A stretch of 64,000 bases of DNA from Streptomyces viridochromogenes (GTDB lineage Bacteria; Actinomycetota; Actinomycetes; Streptomycetales; Streptomycetaceae): assembly GCF_001270495.1 (NCBI RefSeq), contig NZ_LGUR01000230.1, positions 1 to 64,000 on the forward strand. Reading direction: 5' to 3'. A program made the translations under genes and the position numbers. The first letter of the stretch is position 1. Each line of letters begins with the position of its first letter. The notes under the pieces were generated by a model, which saw only the letters and a list, made by a program, of their open reading frames with translations, ran no database searches and was not told the DNA's origin. Below are positions 1 to 10,090 of the stretch, one piece after another.

Positions 1-95
1 ACGATCGTCATGACTCGTCATCCTCGCCGTCCGGCGTCCCCGCAGGGAGCGTGCCGCGCGAGACGGTGGTCGGCGATGGTGACTGACGATGACCT

Positions 96-1034
96 GTGCG
101 TCGTTCTCACCGTGGGCCCACCGCAGGCGACGCCCTCGACGTGCATGTCCTCGGAACACTCGACATTCACGCCGGGGACCGACGGCTCGAGATCGCCGGA
201 GGGCGAGCACGAGGGCCTGTCACGTTGTTTGCCCGATCCGTGGGGGTCCCGTGGCAACCACCGAGATCGTGCGACAGGTGAGGGGTCTGCCGGAGCAGGA
301 GGCGCACAAGCCAGAGATCCGTAACGCCGTACCGGCACGGGTGTCATTGCTGAGGCACGTGCCCGGCCGGGGCGTGGTGTGTGCCGTGCCGGGCGGCTAC
401 CTGCTCGACCTTCCAGGTCGGGCCGTCGACTCGGCGCGGTTCGAGAGCGCGTTGTCCGAGGCCGGGGAAGTGTGCCAGAGGGGCGGCGTGGGTGGCGCGG
501 CCGACGCGTATCGGCGCGCGCTGGCGCCTTGGTGGTCCGATTCTGCTTGCACGCACTCACGGAGTGTCTGACCACAGAGGTGGACCAAGGGGCGTGCGAC
601 ACGGCTGCCGCAGAGCTGCTGACGCTGACGAGGCGGCATCCGCAGGTCGAGGAGTTCTGGTCGCTACGGATGCTGACCCTGTCCCGGCTGAAACGGCAGG
701 CCGATGCCCTGGCTGTCTCCCAAGGGGCTCGGCGCGTGCTGGACGACCGATACGGGCTCGCGCCCGGGGCTCGCCTGCGCAGGAGATGGAGCGACTCATC
801 CTGCGGGACACGGGCGGGGCGGGCTCCGGAGCGATGCCGTCCGGGCCGACGGGCACGGGCCGACTCGCCATGCCCTGTCTGGAGCGCGAGAGGGAAGTCG
901 AGGCGACGCTGAAGCTTCTTGGCCGCACCAGCATCCGCACGTTGACCGGTCAGGGTGGCGTGGGCGAGACAAGGCTCGCGCTCGAAATGCTCACCCTCGT
1001 CGAATACGAGCTGCGAACAACGTCTGTAACGTGA
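96..1034 (+). pseudogene. SARP/AfsR-type regulator, frameshifted relic
   Basis: Pieces of one Streptomyces antibiotic regulatory protein (SARP) can be read in order but in three different frames. VHVLGTLDIHAGDRRLEIAG (about 135-195) is the start of the DNA-binding domain. Around 255-530 another frame gives the end of that domain and the start of the BTAD domain (VCAVPGGYLLDLPGRAVDSARF). Around 545-780 a third frame gives the rest of BTAD (ECLTTEVDQG, LDDRYGLAPG). Around 785-1030 the first frame resumes with an NB-ARC start whose P-loop reads GQGGVGET, where GKT is expected. At least three frameshifts and a stop at 1032-1034 make an active product very unlikely. Sequencing error could explain one shift but hardly all of them. 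Confidence 0.75.
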
Positions 1035-1318
1035 AATCAGCCGTCCCGACTCCACGCAACTCGGGGCAGGCCGGAGCCTCCATCAGACCCGGAGCGCTTC
1101 ACTCTGCCACGTGCCGTCGGGCTGGAGACTTACGCCTGCGCAATTCCGCGCGTGGGGCGTCGAACCCGGGCAAGGCGACAGCGGACCCGGGTCCGGCAAC
1201 ACCGGCTGGCATCCGGGTCGGCCGAAGATCAACAGGGCCTTGCTTCCGTGCGGTGTGGATACGGTGATCCATCGGCCGGAGCGGGGCCCTGATGTCGTCT
1301 CGGGACGATCCTCGTTCG
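1035..1318. other. intergenic, no gene seen
   Basis: Between the regulator relic and the end of the leftward glycoside hydrolase gene. Open frames exist on both strands, but none shows a recognisable domain or a convincing ribosome binding site. It may be further debris of the relic. Confidence 0.5.
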
Positions 1319-2869
1319 TCAGGCGCGTTCGAGGAGAATCAGGTGGATCGCGTTGGGCGGGAGGTCGACCGTCTCGGTGTAGGTTTTGCCCAACCTGACG
1401 ATCCTCTCCCTGACCAGTTGGAGACTGGCCTTGGCCGGGTCACCGAAGTAGTTGCTCGCCGTCTGGTCGATCCGGTACACGCGCTCGCGGACCGGGCCGT
1501 GCCGGAGCTGCGACGGTATCCGGGACATGGTGATGGTGGCCCGGTGGCTGCGGTCTCCCACGTGCTGCCAGTTCCAGACCATCAGCGACGCGCCCGAGCG
1601 GTCCTTCGAGGCCATCGCGTAGAGGCCGTTGTCCCCTTCAAGTGCGGCTTCCGCGACGGCCGACACCCGGGTGTCCTTCATCTTGGACTGCATCAGCATC
1701 ATGTTCCCGTAAGGGGTGAAGGTGTCCTTCAGCGGCCCGTTCGGGGTGCGGGTCACCAGCTGGTCCTTGCGTTCCTCGACCCGGTGCCGGACGTTCCAGT
1801 TGAACAGCCGCGTGCCGGGCTGGTTCGCGTACAGGTAGCCGTAGGTGGCCATGGCGGCCGCCTGCCGGATGTAGTCCTTCCTCGGGTCGGTGTCGTCGAA
1901 GCTCGGCCCGGGGTAGATGCCCGTTTCGGTGATGAAGGCGGGGAGGTGCTGGTCGAGTCGGCGCTCCCTCAGCCACCCCTGGAGGATCTTCCGCTGGGAC
2001 GCCACCACCCGGAGGTCGTCCTTGTAGGGCTTCGCCACCTGGTAGTCGTCGTCCCATGCGAGGTAGGAGTGGTACGAGAGGAAGTCCAGGCGCTTGCGCG
2101 GGTTCCGGTCGGCCGCGTACGCGTCGAGGAAGGGCTTCACCCACTTGGGGTCCATCAGGGACAAGCTCGGCCCGCCGACCTTGATCCGGTCCGCAGGCCG
2201 CAGTCCCCTGTTGACCTTGTCGACGGCCTCGTAGAACGGCGCGTAGTAGCCGTACAGACCGTCGGGCTGCAGTGTCGTCTCCTCAGCGGGGTGTCCGTCG
2301 TGGCGCTGTTCTCCGTGGAACTGCCAGTCCGGTTCGTTGAACGCTTCGATGTACGTGACGCGTGGGTACTTCTCCTTCAGGCTGCGGATGATCAGCTCCA
2401 GCATCGGAGCGAGGTCCTTCCACGGCCTCTTGCCCTCGACGAAGGCCGTGGGGTTGACGTTCACCAGCAGCTCGTCGGACACGGTGCTCGCGTCGGTGAG
2501 GTAGTCGTCCAGTATGGACAGGTCGCAGGACTGGGTCTCCAGGTGGCACAGGTTGAAGACGTTGCTCTCGGCAGGCGCTTTCGGGCTGCTGACCCACACG
2601 CGGTAGATCTGACCGTGCAGTCCCTGTTTGTTGAGGAACGCCACGTCGTCGGCGCGCTGCTGGGGCCATGAGTTGAGGCTGCCGAAGTTGTTGTGTGCCT
2701 CGGGCCGCGGCAGCGGGCCTTTCGTCGAACCGAAGTCGACCGCGACGCCGGCGGGCGGCTCAGACGTCCTTGCCAGAGCCGCGCCGGAGTGCGAGGAGAT
2801 GACGAGGATCGCCGCGGCACCTCCTGCCAACAGCGTTCGTTTCGCGGGGTGTCTCGTAGGTGAGAGCAC
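1319..2869 (-). CDS. secreted clan-A glycoside hydrolase (GH39/GH5-like)
   Basis: 516 residues. The first 34 residues (basic start, then TLLAGGAAAILVISS) form a Sec-type signal peptide. A TIM-barrel follows, with EAFNEP (Glu179 as likely acid/base after strand 4) and ITETGIY (Glu315 as likely nucleophile after strand 7), the layout of clan GH-A retaining hydrolases. About 120 C-terminal residues look like a beta-sandwich. The start is GTG at 2869, with GAGG eight bases upstream. It is the last gene of the leftward uptake operon, 51 bp after the beta-glucuronidase. Inferred role: extracellular cleavage of a glycan or glycoside whose product is then imported and deglucuronidated. The exact family and substrate cannot be fixed by eye. 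Confidence 0.75.
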   Translation of the reverse strand: MLSPTRHPAKRTLLAGGAAAILVISSHSGAALARTSEPPAGVAVDFGSTKGPLPRPEAHNNFGSLNSWPQQRADDVAFLNKQGLHGQIYRVWVSSPKAPAESNVFNLCHLETQSCDLSILDDYLTDASTVSDELLVNVNPTAFVEGKRPWKDLAPMLELIIRSLKEKYPRVTYIEAFNEPDWQFHGEQRHDGHPAEETTLQPDGLYGYYAPFYEAVDKVNRGLRPADRIKVGGPSLSLMDPKWVKPFLDAYAADRNPRKRLDFLSYHSYLAWDDDYQVAKPYKDDLRVVASQRKILQGWLRERRLDQHLPAFITETGIYPGPSFDDTDPRKDYIRQAAAMATYGYLYANQPGTRLFNWNVRHRVEERKDQLVTRTPNGPLKDTFTPYGNMMLMQSKMKDTRVSAVAEAALEGDNGLYAMASKDRSGASLMVWNWQHVGDRSHRATITMSRIPSQLRHGPVRERVYRIDQTASNYFGDPAKASLQLVRERIVRLGKTYTETVDLPPNAIHLILLERA

Positions 2870-2920
2870 TGGGGAAACCTCGCTTCCAACAGTCGTGGGA
2901 ATCGGTGTGCGGTGAGCCGG

Positions 2921-4714
2921 TCAGGCGTCGGTCGACGGCTTGCGGCCGGACAGCGGGGTCCAACGCGCCCGCAGGGCGTGAGCGGCGGCCTTGGGACGGC
3001 GCTCACGGGTGAAGACACCCTTGCGGTTGCCGTCGACGCGGTGGATGCCGGGGGAGGTCTGGAAGTCGGCGAAGTTCCACACGTGTTCGCCCACGACGGC
3101 CTCGCAGCGGTCGAAGGCGCGGTGGTTCGCCGCCAGGTAGGCCACCTGGTACTCCTCCGTCCACGGCTGGTCCCAGACCGAGTGCAGACCCGGCAGCGTG
3201 TCGGCGCCGTACTCGGTCATCAGGACCGGCTTGCCGAGCTTGTCGACCCAGGCCCGCAGCTCCGCGTCCATGAGCGCCTCCGCGGTGGTGAGGTCGCCGT
3301 TGGCGAGGTACCAGCCGTAGTACCGGTTGAGGCAGACGACGTCGAACAGGTCGGCGATACGGTCGTTCTCGTGCGTGGTGAGAAGGGACGCCGTGCTGCA
3401 GACGGGACGGGTCGGATCGAGCTTGCGGGTGAGTTCGACCAGCGGCTCGAAGTATTCGCGCGCACCGTCCTCGTGGGTGGACGGCTCGTTGGCGACGCAC
3501 CACATGACCACGCTGGGGTGGTTCTTGTCGCGGCCGATCAGCTCCCGGACGGCTCGGGCGTGCGCCGCGCGCGTGTCGTCGTTGAGGGTGTCCTCCGAGT
3601 AGGTCGGCGGGTGCGGGCGGCCCGTCAGCCCTCCCTGGACGGCGAGGTTGAGGCCGACGGCGGCGGTTTCGTCGATGACGACGATCCCGTGCCGGTCGGC
3701 GAAGTCCAGCACCTCCTCGGCGTACGGATAGTGCGTCGTGCGGAAGGAGTTGGCGCCCATCCACTCCATGAGCTGGAAGTCGTGCACCAGGTAGGCGTCG
3801 TCGTGACCCTTGCCACGCACGGGAGTGTCCTCGTGCTTGCCGAAGCCCGTGAAGTAGAAGGGCTCGCCGTTGATGAGGAACCGGGTGTCTCGGACCTCGA
3901 CGGTGCGCACGCCGAACGACTGGGGATAGGTGTCCCGTACCTCCGCACCGTCCACGATCTCGGCGACCAGGTCGTACAGGTACGCGGCGCCCGGCCGCCA
4001 CGGTGTCACGTCCTCGATGCGCAGCGTCCCGCTCGCGCCCTGCCCCACGGCCACCTCGGCCCCTTCGGCGTCCAGGATCCTGACGCGCACGGCGGCGGGT
4101 TCGCTGGTCTCGATCTCGTACTGCACCGTCGCGGTCGTCGAGTCGAGCCCGGTGACGACGGTGATGTCCTGGATGTGGGCCGGTGGCACGCTGTACAGCC
4201 ACACCGAGCGGGCGAGGCCGGCGTAGTTGTAGAAGTCGTGGTGGTACTTCTGCTGACGGCGGCCGTCCTCGGTGACGATGATCGTGCCGGGGGGAATCGT
4301 CACGTTGGTGAGTTCGTTGTTGACGCCGATCGTCAGACGGAACTCCTGCCCCGCGGTGACGCGTTCGGTGATGTCGGCCTCGAACGGCGTGTATCCACCG
4401 ATATGTTCGGCGACCAGCACGTCATCGACGTACACCCTGCCCTCGTGCGTGGCGGCGTCCAGGCGCAGCAGCACCCGGTCACCCGACCAGCCCCGGGGCA
4501 CACGGACCCTGCGCTGGTACCAGACCCAGCCGACGTGCTCGCGGATCGCGCTGTCGGTGAACAGGTCGTTGTAGCTGGCGGGCACGGCGGCCTCGAGGCG
4601 GGTGTCGAGCGGTCCGGCCCAGGGGCGTTCGCCCACGGCCGTGTCGACGGCGAAGTCCCACAGGCCGTCGAGGCGGAGCAGTTCACGGGTGGCGGTGGCG
4701 AGGGGCTTCAGCAT
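2921..4714 (-). CDS. uidA: beta-glucuronidase (GH2)
   Basis: 597 residues, the length of E. coli UidA, with no signal peptide, so cytoplasmic. Three GH2 domains are visible: sugar-binding jelly roll (about 10-180), immunoglobulin-like (about 180-275) and TIM-barrel (about 275-590). VANEPS gives the acid/base Glu410 and MTEYGADTLPGL the nucleophile Glu501. GEHVWNFADFQT and GNRKG follow; Asn563 and Lys565 match the N-x-K pair that contacts the glucuronate carboxylate in UidA, so glucuronidase is favoured over galactosidase. GGAG precedes the ATG by five bases. It follows the ABC transporter genes by 159 bp and is probably in the same transcript. Confidence 0.93.
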   Translation of the reverse strand: MLKPLATATRELLRLDGLWDFAVDTAVGERPWAGPLDTRLEAAVPASYNDLFTDSAIREHVGWVWYQRRVRVPRGWSGDRVLLRLDAATHEGRVYVDDVLVAEHIGGYTPFEADITERVTAGQEFRLTIGVNNELTNVTIPPGTIIVTEDGRRQQKYHHDFYNYAGLARSVWLYSVPPAHIQDITVVTGLDSTTATVQYEIETSEPAAVRVRILDAEGAEVAVGQGASGTLRIEDVTPWRPGAAYLYDLVAEIVDGAEVRDTYPQSFGVRTVEVRDTRFLINGEPFYFTGFGKHEDTPVRGKGHDDAYLVHDFQLMEWMGANSFRTTHYPYAEEVLDFADRHGIVVIDETAAVGLNLAVQGGLTGRPHPPTYSEDTLNDDTRAAHARAVRELIGRDKNHPSVVMWCVANEPSTHEDGAREYFEPLVELTRKLDPTRPVCSTASLLTTHENDRIADLFDVVCLNRYYGWYLANGDLTTAEALMDAELRAWVDKLGKPVLMTEYGADTLPGLHSVWDQPWTEEYQVAYLAANHRAFDRCEAVVGEHVWNFADFQTSPGIHRVDGNRKGVFTRERRPKAAAHALRARWTPLSGRKPSTDA

Positions 4715-4873
4715 GGGTCTCCGAGTTCCTGTTCCGAGGTGTGGGGCCGCCGGGTGGCGACATGGCCGTCCGGGTGGCGGTCGGGCCCGTGTCGGTCGCG
4801 AGCGCGTCCGCTCGCCGCGGCGACGGCCTGCGTCACCGTCGGGCTCTCCGGCGGGTCCGCGGTGCGCACGGGT

Positions 4874-5785
4874 TCAGGCGTCCCTGTCGGTGTCGTTCCA
4901 CTCCTCCGGTGCGGCTGCGGCGCGGCGAGGGATCCGCGCCCCGGAGAGGTCCGCCCGCTCGCGTGCCAGGAGCCGGTGGCGTCGCTCCCGGCGCTCGCGC
5001 TGCTCGACCGGATCGGGGACGGGCGCCGCGAGCACCAGCCGCTGCGTGTAGGAGTGTCGGGGCCGGGAGGTGACCTGCCCGGCGGTTCCGGTCTCGACGA
5101 TCTCACCGCCGCGCATGACGCACACGCGATGGCTGACGTGCCGGATGACGGCCAGGTCGTGCGAGATGAACAGGTAGGCGACCGAGGTGCGTCGCTGGAT
5201 GTCGACGAGCAGGTCCAGCACGCGGGCCTGGGTCGTCAGGTCGAGGGCGGAGACGGGTTCGTCGCAGACGATCAGGTGCGGTACGGGCGCGAGGGCGCGG
5301 GCGATCGCCACCCGCTGCCGTTGTCCGCCACTGAACTCGCGTGGCAGCCGCCGGGCCGCGTCCCCGGGCAGCCCCACCTGATCCAGCAACTCCGCGACGC
5401 GGGCCCGTGCTTCGCGTGCCGTGGCACCGTGTGCCGTCAGCGGCTCGCTGAGGATGTCGCCGACGGCCAGGGCGGGGTTGAGTGAGCTGTACGGGTCCTG
5501 GAAGACGACTTGGATGTCCCGGGCGAGCGCGCGGCGTTCCTTGCGGGAGGAGTGGGTGATGTCCCGGCCCTGGAACCGGACGTTCCCACCGCTGGGTTTC
5601 ACCAGTCCGAGGACGGCCCGCCCGAGGGTCGTCTTCCCGGAGCCGGACTCTCCGACGATCCCGAGGGTCTCGCCCTCGCGGGCCTGGAGGGACACTCCGT
5701 GCAGCACTTCGGTGGGGCGGGCCCTGAGGCCATGTCCGGGGTAGCTGACCCGCAGGTCGCTCAGGCCGAGCAGCGGCGCGGTCAT
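4874..5785 (-). CDS. ABC transporter ATPase, DppF/OppF type
   Basis: 303 residues; the ATG at 5785 overlaps the TGA of the preceding gene (ATGA), so translation is coupled. Walker A GESGSGKTT, signature FSGGQRQRVAIARAL, Walker B HLIVCDEPVSALD and the switch His in LFISHDLAV are intact, as is the C-terminal oligopeptide-transporter region (SYTQRLVLAAPVPDP). With the ATPase domain of the fusion gene upstream it forms the two motor domains of the importer. The open frame continues upstream without a ribosome site, hence this start. Confidence 0.9.
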   Translation of the reverse strand: MTAPLLGLSDLRVSYPGHGLRARPTEVLHGVSLQAREGETLGIVGESGSGKTTLGRAVLGLVKPSGGNVRFQGRDITHSSRKERRALARDIQVVFQDPYSSLNPALAVGDILSEPLTAHGATAREARARVAELLDQVGLPGDAARRLPREFSGGQRQRVAIARALAPVPHLIVCDEPVSALDLTTQARVLDLLVDIQRRTSVAYLFISHDLAVIRHVSHRVCVMRGGEIVETGTAGQVTSRPRHSYTQRLVLAAPVPDPVEQRERRERRHRLLARERADLSGARIPRRAAAAPEEWNDTDRDA

Positions 5786-7587
5786 CGCACCTCCTTCAGC
5801 GGGCGCTCGTCGGCGATGCCGGGCGGGTCGGTGCGCGGTGCGTGCTCGTCGAGGATCGCGTCGAGCAGCGTACGGGTATACGGGTGCCCGGGTGCGCGGA
5901 AGAGGTCGAGCACGTCTCCGGTCTCGACGATCCGGCCCTGCCGCATGACGGCGACGCGGTCGCAACTGTCGGCGACGACACCGAAGTTGTGGGTCACGAG
6001 CAGGAGCGCCATGTTCAGCTCCTCGCGCAGGTCGCGCAGCAGGTCCAGGATCTCAGCCTGGACGGTCACGTCCAGGGCGGTGGTCGGCTCGTCGGCGATG
6101 AGCAGCGACGGCCGGCTCGCGACGGCGCCCGCGATGAGGACCCGCTGCGCCATACCGCCGGACAGCTGGTGCGGGTAGGAGGCGAACACCCGCCGGGGAT
6201 CGGCGATGCCGACGCGGTCGAGGAGGGCGAGCGCGCGTTCGCGGGCCTCACGCCGGGGCGTCGGCGTCGCCGCGCGCAGCCCCTCGACGAGCTGGGAGCC
6301 CACGGTGGCGGACGGGTCGAGGTTCGCCATCGGTTCCTGGGGGACGTACGCGATGGCCCTGCCGCGTATGCCGGACAGTTCGCGCTCGCCCAGGCCCAGG
6401 AGTTCGCGCCCGTCGAGGCGGACCGAGCCGCGGGTGACGACCGCCTCGGCGGGCAGTACGCCGAGGATCGCGAACGCGGTCTGCGTCTTGCCCGACCCCG
6501 ACTCGCCGACGAGCCCCAGTGTCTCCCCCGCCCTGAGGCTGAGGGTGACCCCGCTGACGACCTCGTTCAACCCGTCCGAGGGTGTCGGGTAGGCGACGGC
6601 GAGGTCCTGAACGGTCAGCAGTCCAGGAGGATCCGCCTCAGCCGCCGGTCCGGTCGTCGGCCGGCGCGAGGGCGCGGTGATCCTGGACGGCTTCGGCCGT
6701 CCGCCCTCGAGCACGTCCCGCAGCGAGTTGCCGAGCAGGACCAGACAGGCGGTGATGACCCCGAGCGCCAGGCTCGGCCACAGCAACTGAAGGGGTTCCT
6801 CGTAGAAGTTGGTGAACCCGTCGGCGATCATCGCGCCGAAACTGGGGACCGTGCTGGACCCGACCCCGAGGAAGGCGAGGCCCGACTGCACGCCGATGGA
6901 CGCTCCGGCGAGAAACGCGGTGGCGATGACGACCGGGCCGCGGACCGTGTAGAGGATGTGCCGCCCGAGGATGCGCCGGTCCGGCAGACCCGACACCCGG
7001 GCGGCGTCCACGTACGGCTCGTTCCTGACGCCGAGGACCAGATTGCGGACCAGACGGTAGATGCCGGGCGACAGCAGCACCCCGAAGATCATCATCGTGA
7101 CGCGGTAGTCGCCCCTGGTCACCGGGAGCAGCACGATGAGCAGCAGCAGCCCCGGGAAGGTCATCACGAGACTGAACACCCACTCGGTGACACCCCGCAG
7201 GCGCCGGTCGTAGTATCCGCCGATCAGGCCGAAGGTGACGCCGACGGCGAGGGCGATGCTGGTACCGATGAGTGCCGAGACGACGCTGGTGTTGACCGAG
7301 TGGAGGAGTCTGGCGAAGATGTCGCGGCCGCTCTTGTCCCCGCCGAGCGGATAGCCGTGGGTACCGGCCTCGTCGTTGATCGCCTCGAGTGAGGCCTGGT
7401 TGGGGCCGTGCTCGGTGATGAACGGGGTGAGCAGGCCCAGCGCGACGACGACCAGCAGGACGCCGGCGCTGAGGACCGCCTGCGGATCGCGCAGCAGCCG
7501 GCGCACAGGCGCCCTGCCGCCCGCGGGGGTCTCGTCCCGGCCTCCCTGCTCGCGGGCGGGGGCGGCGTTGCTCGGTGGGGTGTTCAT
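5782..7587 (-). CDS. fused ABC permease-ATPase (DppC-DppD type)
   Basis: 601 residues combining two usually separate subunits. Residues about 25-300 are a DppC-like permease: an N-terminal helix, an extracellular loop with PLGGDKSGRDIFARL, then five further helices with the EAA-like loop (EPYVDAARVSGLPDRRILGRHI). After a short linker, residues about 320-590 are a DppD-like ATPase with Walker A GESGSGKTQ, signature LSGGMAQRVLIAGA and Walker B LLIADEPTTALD. The start overlaps the stop of the other permease gene (ATGA). The protein should sit in the membrane with its ATPase domain inside. Confidence 0.9.
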   Translation of the reverse strand: MNTPPSNAAPAREQGGRDETPAGGRAPVRRLLRDPQAVLSAGVLLVVVALGLLTPFITEHGPNQASLEAINDEAGTHGYPLGGDKSGRDIFARLLHSVNTSVVSALIGTSIALAVGVTFGLIGGYYDRRLRGVTEWVFSLVMTFPGLLLLIVLLPVTRGDYRVTMMIFGVLLSPGIYRLVRNLVLGVRNEPYVDAARVSGLPDRRILGRHILYTVRGPVVIATAFLAGASIGVQSGLAFLGVGSSTVPSFGAMIADGFTNFYEEPLQLLWPSLALGVITACLVLLGNSLRDVLEGGRPKPSRITAPSRRPTTGPAAEADPPGLLTVQDLAVAYPTPSDGLNEVVSGVTLSLRAGETLGLVGESGSGKTQTAFAILGVLPAEAVVTRGSVRLDGRELLGLGERELSGIRGRAIAYVPQEPMANLDPSATVGSQLVEGLRAATPTPRREARERALALLDRVGIADPRRVFASYPHQLSGGMAQRVLIAGAVASRPSLLIADEPTTALDVTVQAEILDLLRDLREELNMALLLVTHNFGVVADSCDRVAVMRQGRIVETGDVLDLFRAPGHPYTRTLLDAILDEHAPRTDPPGIADERPLKEVR

Positions 7588-8537
7588 CGGATCCTCGCCT
7601 TCGGGTTGAGCCAGCCGTTCGCGAGGTCGACGAGGAGGTTGACGCAGACCACGAGCAGCACCGCGAAGAGCGTGATGCCCATGATGATCGGGATGTCGCC
7701 CTGGAGGGACGCGTTGAAGGCGTACGAGCCGAAGCCCGGCAGCGCGAAGACCTGCTCGATGACCAGCGCCCCGCCGAACATCTGCACGAACTCAAGGGAC
7801 AGCACCGTCAGTGCCGGGCCCGCGGCGTTGCGCAGGGCGTGGCGCAACAGGATCGCGCGGGGACGGATGCCGCGTGTCCGGAGGGTGCGGACGTAGTCCT
7901 TGCGCAGTTCGTCGATCATGGCGCCGCGGACCTGGGAGGTGAGACTGGCGGCTCCGGCCGCCGTCAGGGCGAGGACCGGGATGGTGATCGAAGCCGCCCA
8001 GCGGGTGGGATCCTCGCCCAGCGGCGTGTAGCCGGTCGCCGGAAACCAGTGCAGGCGCAGGGCCAGGAGCCATACGAGCCCGATGGCGATCAGCAGGTTC
8101 GGCACGAGGTGGCCGAAGAGGGAGGCGCCCTGCGCGACCCGGTCGACGACTCCGCCCCGGGTGGCCGCCAGCACGCCCAGCGTCACCCCGACGACGGCGG
8201 TGAGCAGGAGCGCCGCCAGCACTACGGACAGGGTGACACCAAGACGCGCGGTGATGGCCGACCGCACGGGCTCGCTGGTGAAGTAGGACAGTCCGAAGTC
8301 GCCCCGCACGGCGTGGGACAGCCAGTCCAGGTACTGCACGAGAACCGGGCGGTCGAGTCCCAGCTGTGCTTTCTGCTGCTCGATGCGGGCCGGCGTCGCG
8401 GAGCTGCCGAGGACGCTGCCGGCGATGTCGTCGAACGACGTGCTCAGCAGCAGAAACGTGATCATGGTGACCAGGACCGCCAGCACCAGTCCCGTGGCCA
8501 GGCGGCGCAGCACATGGAGGATCATGCCGAGGCTCAC
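7584..8537 (-). CDS. ABC transporter permease, DppB type
   Basis: 317 residues with about six membrane helices, the first at residues 9-30 (LATGLVLAVLVTMITFLLLS). The EAA loop MIDELRKDYVRTLRTRGIRPRAILLRHALRNA is typical of DppB/OppB. A GTG at 8537 overlaps the TGA of the binding-protein gene; an in-frame ATG four codons later is an alternative start. It pairs with the permease half of the next gene to form the channel. Confidence 0.9.
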   Translation of the reverse strand: MSLGMILHVLRRLATGLVLAVLVTMITFLLLSTSFDDIAGSVLGSSATPARIEQQKAQLGLDRPVLVQYLDWLSHAVRGDFGLSYFTSEPVRSAITARLGVTLSVVLAALLLTAVVGVTLGVLAATRGGVVDRVAQGASLFGHLVPNLLIAIGLVWLLALRLHWFPATGYTPLGEDPTRWAASITIPVLALTAAGAASLTSQVRGAMIDELRKDYVRTLRTRGIRPRAILLRHALRNAAGPALTVLSLEFVQMFGGALVIEQVFALPGFGSYAFNASLQGDIPIIMGITLFAVLLVVCVNLLVDLANGWLNPKARIR

Positions 8538-10090
8538 CCACCGGCCTGACCGGCGAGACCGAACTGCCGGAGACTGTTCTGTGTCGAGGAGCCGTCCCCG
8601 CGGAAGACGATGCCCTTCTTGGTCACCCAGTGGACGCCGATGTAGAAGACGGGCGCCGTCCAGGCGTTGTTCACCGTGAACGCGTCGATCTGCTTGTACA
8701 CCTCTGCCGCCTTCGCGGCGTCGTGTTCGCCGTTCGCCTTCAGCAGCAGCCGCGTGAGCCGGGGGTCGGTGGAGGCGAACACGTTGCGGTACCCGTTCGG
8801 GGAGAAGTAGTCGCGGGTCTGCACCGGGACGGGGTCCAGCCCGTCGATGACCAGGGCCATGGGGTATTTCCTGGTGGCCAGGGCCGAGATGGTCTGCTGG
8901 GCGGGTACGGGGTCCCAGGTGACCTTGACGCCGATGTCCGCGAGCGACTGCGAGATGGTGGGCTCGAAGGGCTTGGTGAAGTACAGGCTCGGCATGTGCA
9001 CCGAGAATCCGTCCGGGTATCCGGCCTCGGCCAGCAGCTTCTTCGCGCCGGCCGGGTCGTGGGGGTAGGTGTGGTCGAGCGCGGGGTCGTAGCCCTCGTC
9101 CAGGGGGTGGTACAGCTGTTCCGTCGCCTTGCCGGAGCCCTTGAGGAAGAGCCGGACCATCTTCTCCCGGTCGAAGGCCATGTTGACGGCCTTGCGCACC
9201 CGCACGTCTCCGAGCGGCTTGAGCACTTCGCCCTTGCGGTCGAACAGCAGGAGCGTGGCCACCGAGGTCGCCTCTATGCGCTTGGTGGTGAAGCCGGCCG
9301 ACTTCAGCGAGCCCAGCTGCTGCACCTCCACGGAACCGGCGTTGATCTCACCGGCCTTCAAGGCGTTGACCGAGGCGGCGCGGTCGGAGATCACCTTGAT
9401 CTTGACGGTGGGGAACGGATAGGCCCGCTTGTTCCAGTAGTCGTCGCGCCGCTTGAGCACGTAGACCGACCCGTTGACCGTCGCGCCCTTGTCCAGGGTG
9501 TAGGGCCCCGAGGAGACCGGATTCAGCGCGGAACCGCCGGCCCTCATGGTCCGGGGATCGGCGATCACCCCGCCGGCCCCGGCCAGGGCGTGCAGGAGCG
9601 ACGCGTCCGCGTTGCGGAGCTTCAGCACCACCGTCTTGTCGTCGGGAGCGTCGACGGACTCCACGGCGGCGAGTTGCGTCTGGTTCTGGCCGGACGTCCT
9701 GATCAGGTCCAGGGTCGCCTTCACGGCGGCCGCCGTCACCGGGGAACCCGAGCTGAACTTCATGCCCGTGCGCAGTGTCAGGGTCAATGTCCGGCCGCTG
9801 TCGGAGTACGTCCAGCGCCGTGCCGCGCCCGGGCGGAGCTCGCCGTCGTCGTCGACGAGGAGCAGCGTGTCGTAGAGGGAGCTCCAGACGTAGGCCTGCT
9901 GCCCCTCGGTGAGCTGGGCGGGAGCGAACGAGTTCGGGGTGCCCATGATGGCCAGGGAGAGCGTCGAGGCCGTGGACGACGAGGATGCCGCCTGGCTGTC
10001 GCATGCCGTCGTCGTGAGCAGCACGGCCGTGGTGGCCAGGGCGACCAGAGCGAGAGACCGGGGTGGGGTGTGCGGGGGTCGAATACGCAT
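8534..10090 (-). CDS. ABC solute-binding lipoprotein, family 5
   Basis: 518 residues. MRIRPPHTPPRSLALVALAT followed by TTTAC (Cys about 28) is a lipoprotein signal, so the protein is anchored outside the cell. The body is a family-5 binding protein: SLYDTLLLVDDDGELRPGAA near the start, a central conserved stretch (DVRVRKAVNMAFDREKMV) and a long C-terminal lobe. Family members bind peptides, but several actinobacterial ones bind oligosaccharides, which fits the glycosidases in this operon. ATG at 10090 was chosen because the signal peptide starts there; the open frame upstream has no ribosome site. First gene of the operon 10090-1319. Confidence 0.9.
   Translation of the reverse strand: MRIRPPHTPPRSLALVALATTAVLLTTTACDSQAASSSSTASTLSLAIMGTPNSFAPAQLTEGQQAYVWSSLYDTLLLVDDDGELRPGAARRWTYSDSGRTLTLTLRTGMKFSSGSPVTAAAVKATLDLIRTSGQNQTQLAAVESVDAPDDKTVVLKLRNADASLLHALAGAGGVIADPRTMRAGGSALNPVSSGPYTLDKGATVNGSVYVLKRRDDYWNKRAYPFPTVKIKVISDRAASVNALKAGEINAGSVEVQQLGSLKSAGFTTKRIEATSVATLLLFDRKGEVLKPLGDVRVRKAVNMAFDREKMVRLFLKGSGKATEQLYHPLDEGYDPALDHTYPHDPAGAKKLLAEAGYPDGFSVHMPSLYFTKPFEPTISQSLADIGVKVTWDPVPAQQTISALATRKYPMALVIDGLDPVPVQTRDYFSPNGYRNVFASTDPRLTRLLLKANGEHDAAKAAEVYKQIDAFTVNNAWTAPVFYIGVHWVTKKGIVFRGDGSSTQNSLRQFGLAGQAGG

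Noticed and set aside
2912..5485. Long open frame on the plus strand opposite the beta-glucuronidase
   Set aside because: It is antisense to a gene with intact catalytic motifs; the translation is low-complexity and open only because of high third-position G+C.
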